Notes under the pieces: generated by a model
The model's database searches: none
The model's input: only the letters and a program-made list of their open reading frames with translations
Told to the model about the DNA's origin: nothing
Part shown: in pieces, positions 6,094 through 9,367 of the stretch
Layout of the letters: the number at the start of each line of letters is the position of its first letter
Position numbering within the stretch: the first letter of the stretch is position 1
DNA from: JBGPLH01 sp041486365 [NCBI: Thermodesulfobacteriota bacterium]
GTDB lineage: Bacteria; JAUYMQ01
Assembly (NCBI GenBank): GCA_041486365.1
Contig: JBGPLH010000108.1
Coordinates: 1 to 9,367, forward strand
Reading direction: 5' to 3'
Length of the DNA: 9,367 nt
Program-made: the position numbers and the translations under genes

Positions 6094-7764
6094 ATGAGTC
6101 TCCCGATCCCTTCACGCAAGCTCCTCCGCGCCGCCCTGCTGGGGCTGGTCCTGGCGGTAGCGCCCGGATTCGCTCTCGCGAAGACGGGGGACGACACCCC
6201 TGATGCCCTCCGCAAGGCGGCCGAGCAAGCCGCAAGGGAGCGCCCGGCGCCGGCGAAGAAGTCGAAGGGCGCACCCCGCCCCGTCTCTCCGGAGGTCCAG
6301 GCGCTCATCACGAAGGGCAACCGGTTCTACGCGCTGGGGGAGTACGACGGCGCCCGCGTGCAGTACCTCGAGGCCCTGCGCGCCGACCCGAAGTCCCCGG
6401 AGGCGCATTATGGTCTCGGGATCACGTACCTCGCGATGGGGGACGTCTCGTCGGCGATAGCGGCCTGGCGCCGCTCGGGCGAGATGGACAGCGTGACGGC
6501 GAACCTCTTCGAGGAGTTCGGCAGTTTCCGCGCCGCCCGCGACGCGGTGCGGAGCCAGCTCGTGGCCACGCGCCAGTCGCAGGCGGAGGCGCTGGCGCGC
6601 AGGAACCAGGAGACCTCGGATCGCTACGTGAAGAAAGGCATGGGCGGCCTCCTCGACACCTCGACGAAGGCCATGCTCGGGAAGCTCGACGTGCGCGAGG
6701 GCGCGCCCGAGGGAGAGGACGCCGACGTGGCCGCCACCTACGACGCCCGTGCCGACGAGTCGCTCGCCCCGAGGGGGGGCGCTGTGAGCGAGGATGGCCT
6801 CGCGCAAGATCACCTACCCCGGGCCGCCGCGGATGTGCCGCTCTCGGTGGGGAACGATACGGACACCCCCTCCGCGACGGGCGTGGCGCCGCTCCCGCCG
6901 CTGTCGCCGGAGCAGGCCAGGGACCCGAAGGCGCGCGGGCGCTACTACGCGCAGTCGGGCAATCCGGCGGCGGCCTCCACGGCCTTCGAGGAAGTGCTGC
7001 GGTCCAATCCCGGTGACACGGAGGCGCTCGATTACCTCGCGGCGCTCCACCTGGCGTCGGGCGACATGGATCAGGCCGAAGGGGAGTACAAGCGGCTGGC
7101 CACGCTTCGTCCCGGGGAAAGCCAGCCGCTCGCGAACCTCGGCGGCATCTACATGAACCAGGGGCGTTTCGACGAGGCGCACACCACGCTCGATCAGGCG
7201 CTGGCCCGCAACCCGCGCGACGGTCGCGCGCTGAACAACCTCGCGGGCGTGTACTACAAGACGGGCCGCACGGACGAGGCGGTGAAGCTGCTCGAGCGCG
7301 CCGTGCAGGCGAACCCCGACGACCTGAACGCCCGCAACAACCTCGCCGGCATCTATTATCGCCAGGAGCGGTTCGACCTCGCGATCCAGGAGCTGCAGAA
7401 GATCCTGGAGGTGGAGCCCTCCTTCGGCGTGGCGGCGGCGAATCTCGAAGAGGCGATCAATCGCAGGCGCGATTTCGCGGACGCCAAACGCCAGGGGAAG
7501 ATGCGGGCACGGCAGATCGTCGTGAGCACCCAGGCCGAGGCGGAGGCGATCCACGGCCAGATCAAGGAGCCGGGCGATTTCGTCCGCCTCGCGCGGGAGA
7601 AGAGCCTCGATTCGACCGCCTCCGCCGGCGGCGACATGGGCTTTTTCGCTCCTGGCGATCTCGACGATCAGACGGCGTCCGTCGTGAAGCGCTTAGCACC
7701 CGGCGAGACGTCCGGCGTCGTCCACACGCCGGGCGGCTGGGCCATCTTCCAGCGCGTCGAATGA
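6094..7764 (+). CDS. Secreted TPR protein with C-terminal parvulin-like (PpiC) domain
   Basis: 556 aa. The signal peptide is Arg/Lys at 8-12, hydrophobic 13-27, cut after AlaLeuAla (about residue 29), so the protein is exported to the periplasm or outer membrane. Two TPR units (about 69-136) are followed by a helical then low-complexity region (150-275) and about five more TPR units (276-445; consensus Asn-Leu-Ala-Gly-x-Tyr and Asn-Pro turns). Residues 470-556 match parvulin prolyl isomerases: ARQIVV (472-477), AEAEAI (481-486), DFVRLAREKSLD (495-506), GGDMGFFAPGDL (512-523), LAPGETSGVV (534-543), GGWAIF (547-552). The two conserved histidines of the parvulin active site are Gln474 and Ala550, so the domain may bind rather than isomerise. 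It would act as a scaffold or chaperone in the envelope. No Shine-Dalgarno precedes the ATG at 6094; the signal peptide and promoter position support this start. It is transcribed away from the lipoprotein operon. Confidence 0.88.
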   Translation: MSLPIPSRKLLRAALLGLVLAVAPGFALAKTGDDTPDALRKAAEQAARERPAPAKKSKGAPRPVSPEVQALITKGNRFYALGEYDGARVQYLEALRADPKSPEAHYGLGITYLAMGDVSSAIAAWRRSGEMDSVTANLFEEFGSFRAARDAVRSQLVATRQSQAEALARRNQETSDRYVKKGMGGLLDTSTKAMLGKLDVREGAPEGEDADVAATYDARADESLAPRGGAVSEDGLAQDHLPRAAADVPLSVGNDTDTPSATGVAPLPPLSPEQARDPKARGRYYAQSGNPAAASTAFEEVLRSNPGDTEALDYLAALHLASGDMDQAEGEYKRLATLRPGESQPLANLGGIYMNQGRFDEAHTTLDQALARNPRDGRALNNLAGVYYKTGRTDEAVKLLERAVQANPDDLNARNNLAGIYYRQERFDLAIQELQKILEVEPSFGVAAANLEEAINRRRDFADAKRQGKMRARQIVVSTQAEAEAIHGQIKEPGDFVRLAREKSLDSTASAGGDMGFFAPGDLDDQTASVVKRLAPGETSGVVHTPGGWAIFQRVE

Positions 7765-7850
7765 CCCTCTCCTCCCCGCTCTTCGAACTCCTCCCGCGCT
7801 CCCCACACTCGATCTCTGTCGGCGCTCTCTTCTCTCGGCGCTTCGATCCG
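7765..7850 (+). terminator. C-rich, G-poor tract after the TPR gene; possible Rho-loading site
   Basis: Right after the stop codon the strand is almost all C and T; 7765-7800 holds 21 C and only 4 G. C-over-G transcripts of this kind are typical entry sites for Rho. No hairpin with a T-run was found, so Rho-dependent termination is a reasonable inference. Confidence 0.35.
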
Positions 7851-8022
7851 GATCTGCTGCTCAAAAAACAGGCGATGACCTCGAATTCATCAGTACGAAT
7901 TGCATACTGCCGCACTCACCGGAACGCGTAACTTCCCGCGCAGCTTCCACAATCGCATGACCGCAGCTCCCGGCACGTTTTTTGCTCTATCCGAGCCCGG
8001 ACGCCGGGCATTCGCCGGCGCT

Positions 8023-8043
8023 CCGGGGAGATTCTATCCCCGG
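8023..8043 (+). repeat. Inverted repeat in the porin leader
   Basis: CCGGGGA and TCCCCGG form a perfect 7-bp stem with a 7-base loop (GATTCTA). No T-run follows. It could be a leader hairpin or an operator-like palindrome. Confidence 0.6.
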
Positions 8044-8075
8044 CGATTCATGTCGCGACCCATGCCCCCATCCAC

Positions 8076-8134
8076 GGAGGTCCCGCGCCGCAGGCGCGAC
8101 GTTCCGGAAGGAACGCCCGGCCCGGAGCGGGACC
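8076..8134 (+). repeat. REP-like compound inverted repeat just ahead of the porin ribosome site
   Basis: Starts GGAGGTCCCGC, identical to the first 11 bases of the 39-bp units in the STT3 gene. The outer arms GGTCCCGC (8079-8086) and GCGGGACC (8127-8134) pair perfectly. Within lie CGCGCC-GCA-GGCGCG (8084-8098), which competes with part of the outer stem, and CGTTCC-GGAA-GGAACG (8100-8115), a 6-bp stem capped by a GNRA tetraloop. The whole could fold as a three-way junction in the mRNA 12 bases before the ribosome site. Confidence 0.7.
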
Positions 8135-8145
8135 GTCACGCCGAC

Positions 8146-8151
8146 AGGAGG
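8146..8151 (+). promoter_or_regulatory. Shine-Dalgarno AGGAGG of the porin gene
   Basis: A full AGGAGG, 9 bases before the ATG at 8161. It fixes the start and is the strongest ribosome site in the window, fitting an abundant outer-membrane protein. Confidence 0.85.
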
Positions 8152-8160
8152 AACGCGGTC

Positions 8161-9367
8161 ATGAGCACGCCCCAAAACTCCTTGCTCCGACGCATGGCAT
8201 CGGTGAGCACGGTCGCGCTCGCGGCGGCCCTGCTGGGCGTCGCGCTCCAGGTGCCCGAGGCGCGCGGCGGCGCCGCCGCCGTCGTTTCGAACGCCGCCGT
8301 GCTTCACCAGATGGAGCTGATGAGGAGTCAGATGCAGTCGCTCCAGCAGAGGGTGAATTCCCAGGAGCTGCGCGGCGCCGAGAAGGACAGCGAGATCAAG
8401 GCGCTCAGGCAGCAGGTGGATCAGAACAAGAAGGACCTCACCTCGCTGCCGTCCTACGATTTTCTCAAGGACGTGAAGATGTCGGGCTGGGTCGAAGCGA
8501 CCGCCACGGAGACCCTCGAGACCCCGTCCGATCAAGTCAACCGGCTCCGGGTCTGGGACCAGAACGCGCATTCCTTCAATAACGAACAGGTCAAGCTGAC
8601 GCTGGAAAAGTTGACCTCGGAGGAGAGCCGTGCCGGCTTCCGCGTGGACATGTTGATGGGCCGCTCGGCCCGCCTGCTCGGCTTCGCCACGACGGACGCG
8701 CCGGCCGGGACGAACAACCTGGACGACTTCGAGATCGAGCAGGCCTACGTGGCCTACAAAGCTGACGTGGGCAACGGGCTCGACCTGTACGCGGGCAAGT
8801 TCGTCACGCTGCTGGGGGCGGAGGTGATCGACAGCCCCCTCAACTGGAACATCAGCCGCTCGATTCTCTTCGGCTTCGCCATCCCCTTCACGCACACGGG
8901 CGTGCGCGGCACCTACGCGTTCAACGACAAGTGGAACGCCACTTTCGGCGTGAACAACGGCTGGGACGACGAGGATGACAACAACCGGGGCTACTCCTAT
9001 GAGGGGCGAATCGCCTGGCTCCCCAACAGCAAGACCGCGTTCTATCTGAATGGAATCTTCGGCGATGAATTCGCCATGAACAACCACGACAAGCGGGGCG
9101 TGATCGACCTGGTGGCCACGTACAACCCGACGTCCAAGCTCTCGCTCATGGCGAATGTCGACTATGGCCAGCAGCAGGGGTTCGGCATCGACCTCACCGG
9201 GGACGGCTTCCCGGACAAGATGATGACCGCCTCGTGGTGGGGAGCCGCGGGGTACGCAAAGTACGCCTTTACGGACCGTTTCAGTATCGCGGGGCGCGCC
9301 GAGTTTTTCACGGACCAGGAGGGATTCCGCACGGGCGTCCCGCAGAACGCCTGGGAGTTCACGGTCA
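8161..9367 (+). CDS. Putative beta-barrel porin, BBP2-like (partial, C-terminus off the right edge)
   Basis: 402 codons visible. Signal peptide: Arg10-Arg11, hydrophobic 14-30, cut near residue 36. Residues 44-95 form a Gln/Glu/Lys-rich stretch with coiled-coil spacing (MELMRSQMQSLQQRV...EIKALRQQVDQ), as in porins with a periplasmic trimerisation segment. From about 104 the sequence alternates polar and aromatic/hydrophobic residues as barrel strands do, and it carries the block YAGKFVTLLGAEVIDSP (210-226), LNWNISRS (227-234) and PFTHTGVRG (242-250), which resembles putative beta-barrel porin-2 proteins. It probably forms an outer-membrane channel; its substrate cannot be told. The start is set by AGGAGG at 8146-8151. 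A long structured leader suggests control after transcription begins. Confidence 0.82.
   Translation, partial: MSTPQNSLLRRMASVSTVALAAALLGVALQVPEARGGAAAVVSNAAVLHQMELMRSQMQSLQQRVNSQELRGAEKDSEIKALRQQVDQNKKDLTSLPSYDFLKDVKMSGWVEATATETLETPSDQVNRLRVWDQNAHSFNNEQVKLTLEKLTSEESRAGFRVDMLMGRSARLLGFATTDAPAGTNNLDDFEIEQAYVAYKADVGNGLDLYAGKFVTLLGAEVIDSPLNWNISRSILFGFAIPFTHTGVRGTYAFNDKWNATFGVNNGWDDEDDNNRGYSYEGRIAWLPNSKTAFYLNGIFGDEFAMNNHDKRGVIDLVATYNPTSKLSLMANVDYGQQQGFGIDLTGDGFPDKMMTASWWGAAGYAKYAFTDRFSIAGRAEFFTDQEGFRTGVPQNAWEFTV

Larger units (their letters stand above)
7851..8160 (+). other. Non-coding leader region of the porin gene
   Basis: About 310 bases without a credible gene. The left part (7858-7905) is the most AT-rich stretch nearby, with CGAATT twice 14 bases apart (7882, 7896) and TTGCATACT, so a promoter or operator may sit here, but no good -35/-10 pair is seen. 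A T-run (7978-7983) lacks a preceding hairpin. The right part is packed with GC-rich inverted repeats, described separately. Confidence 0.5.

Noticed and set aside
5831-6274. N-terminal extension of the first lipoprotein up to an ATG at 6274
   Set aside because: It would put the lipoprotein signal peptide in mid-protein and would overlap the TPR gene start and both candidate promoters.
7978-7983. Intrinsic terminator at a T-run after the TPR gene
   Set aside because: No stable hairpin precedes the T-run.
7987-9087. A 366-codon open frame on the minus strand
   Set aside because: Antisense to the porin, which has a signal peptide, barrel pattern and AGGAGG; the minus product is low-complexity Val/Arg/Glu/His-rich without motifs.

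Overview
This window is high-GC DNA from a Gram-negative bacterium: it encodes two lipoproteins, a signal-peptide-bearing outer-membrane beta-barrel and a periplasmic-type trypsin-like protease. The gene mix (a bacterial STT3-type oligosaccharyltransferase, a TIGR02265/V4R-like protein best known from myxobacteria, GNA1162-like lipoproteins and a BBP2-like barrel) suggests a deep-branching or uncultured lineage such as Myxococcota, Acidobacteriota, Gemmatimonadota or Candidatus Eisenbacteria. The sequence alone does not decide between them.

Layout. Positions 1-5830 are all minus strand, read right to left. First come three tightly coupled genes joined by ATGA stop/start overlaps: a GNA1162-like lipoprotein (5830-5117), a second, divergent lipoprotein of the same general type (5120-4443) and a 205-aa TIGR02265/V4R-like protein (4446-3829). 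After a 150-bp gap come an HtrA-like serine protease with a zinc ribbon, a GYF_2-like region and several membrane segments (3678-1732) and, 13 bp further on, an STT3-family membrane glycosyltransferase that runs off the left edge (1718-1). Positions 5831-6093 hold a divergent promoter region. On the plus strand lie a secreted TPR protein ending in a parvulin-like domain (6094-7764), a 396-bp non-coding stretch with a C-rich tract and strong inverted repeats, and a beta-barrel porin that runs off the right edge (8161-9367).

The common theme is the cell envelope: lipoproteins, protein quality control (protease and parvulin-like fold), protein glycosylation and an outer-membrane channel. No mobile element, CRISPR array, tRNA or rRNA was seen. 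The most notable points are an in-frame triplicated 39-bp palindromic repeat inside the STT3 gene, with a related hairpin element just ahead of the porin gene; an STT3 whose WWDYG acceptor-recognition motif reads DWGRG; a parvulin domain lacking both conserved histidines; and a possibly leaderless mRNA for the TPR gene.
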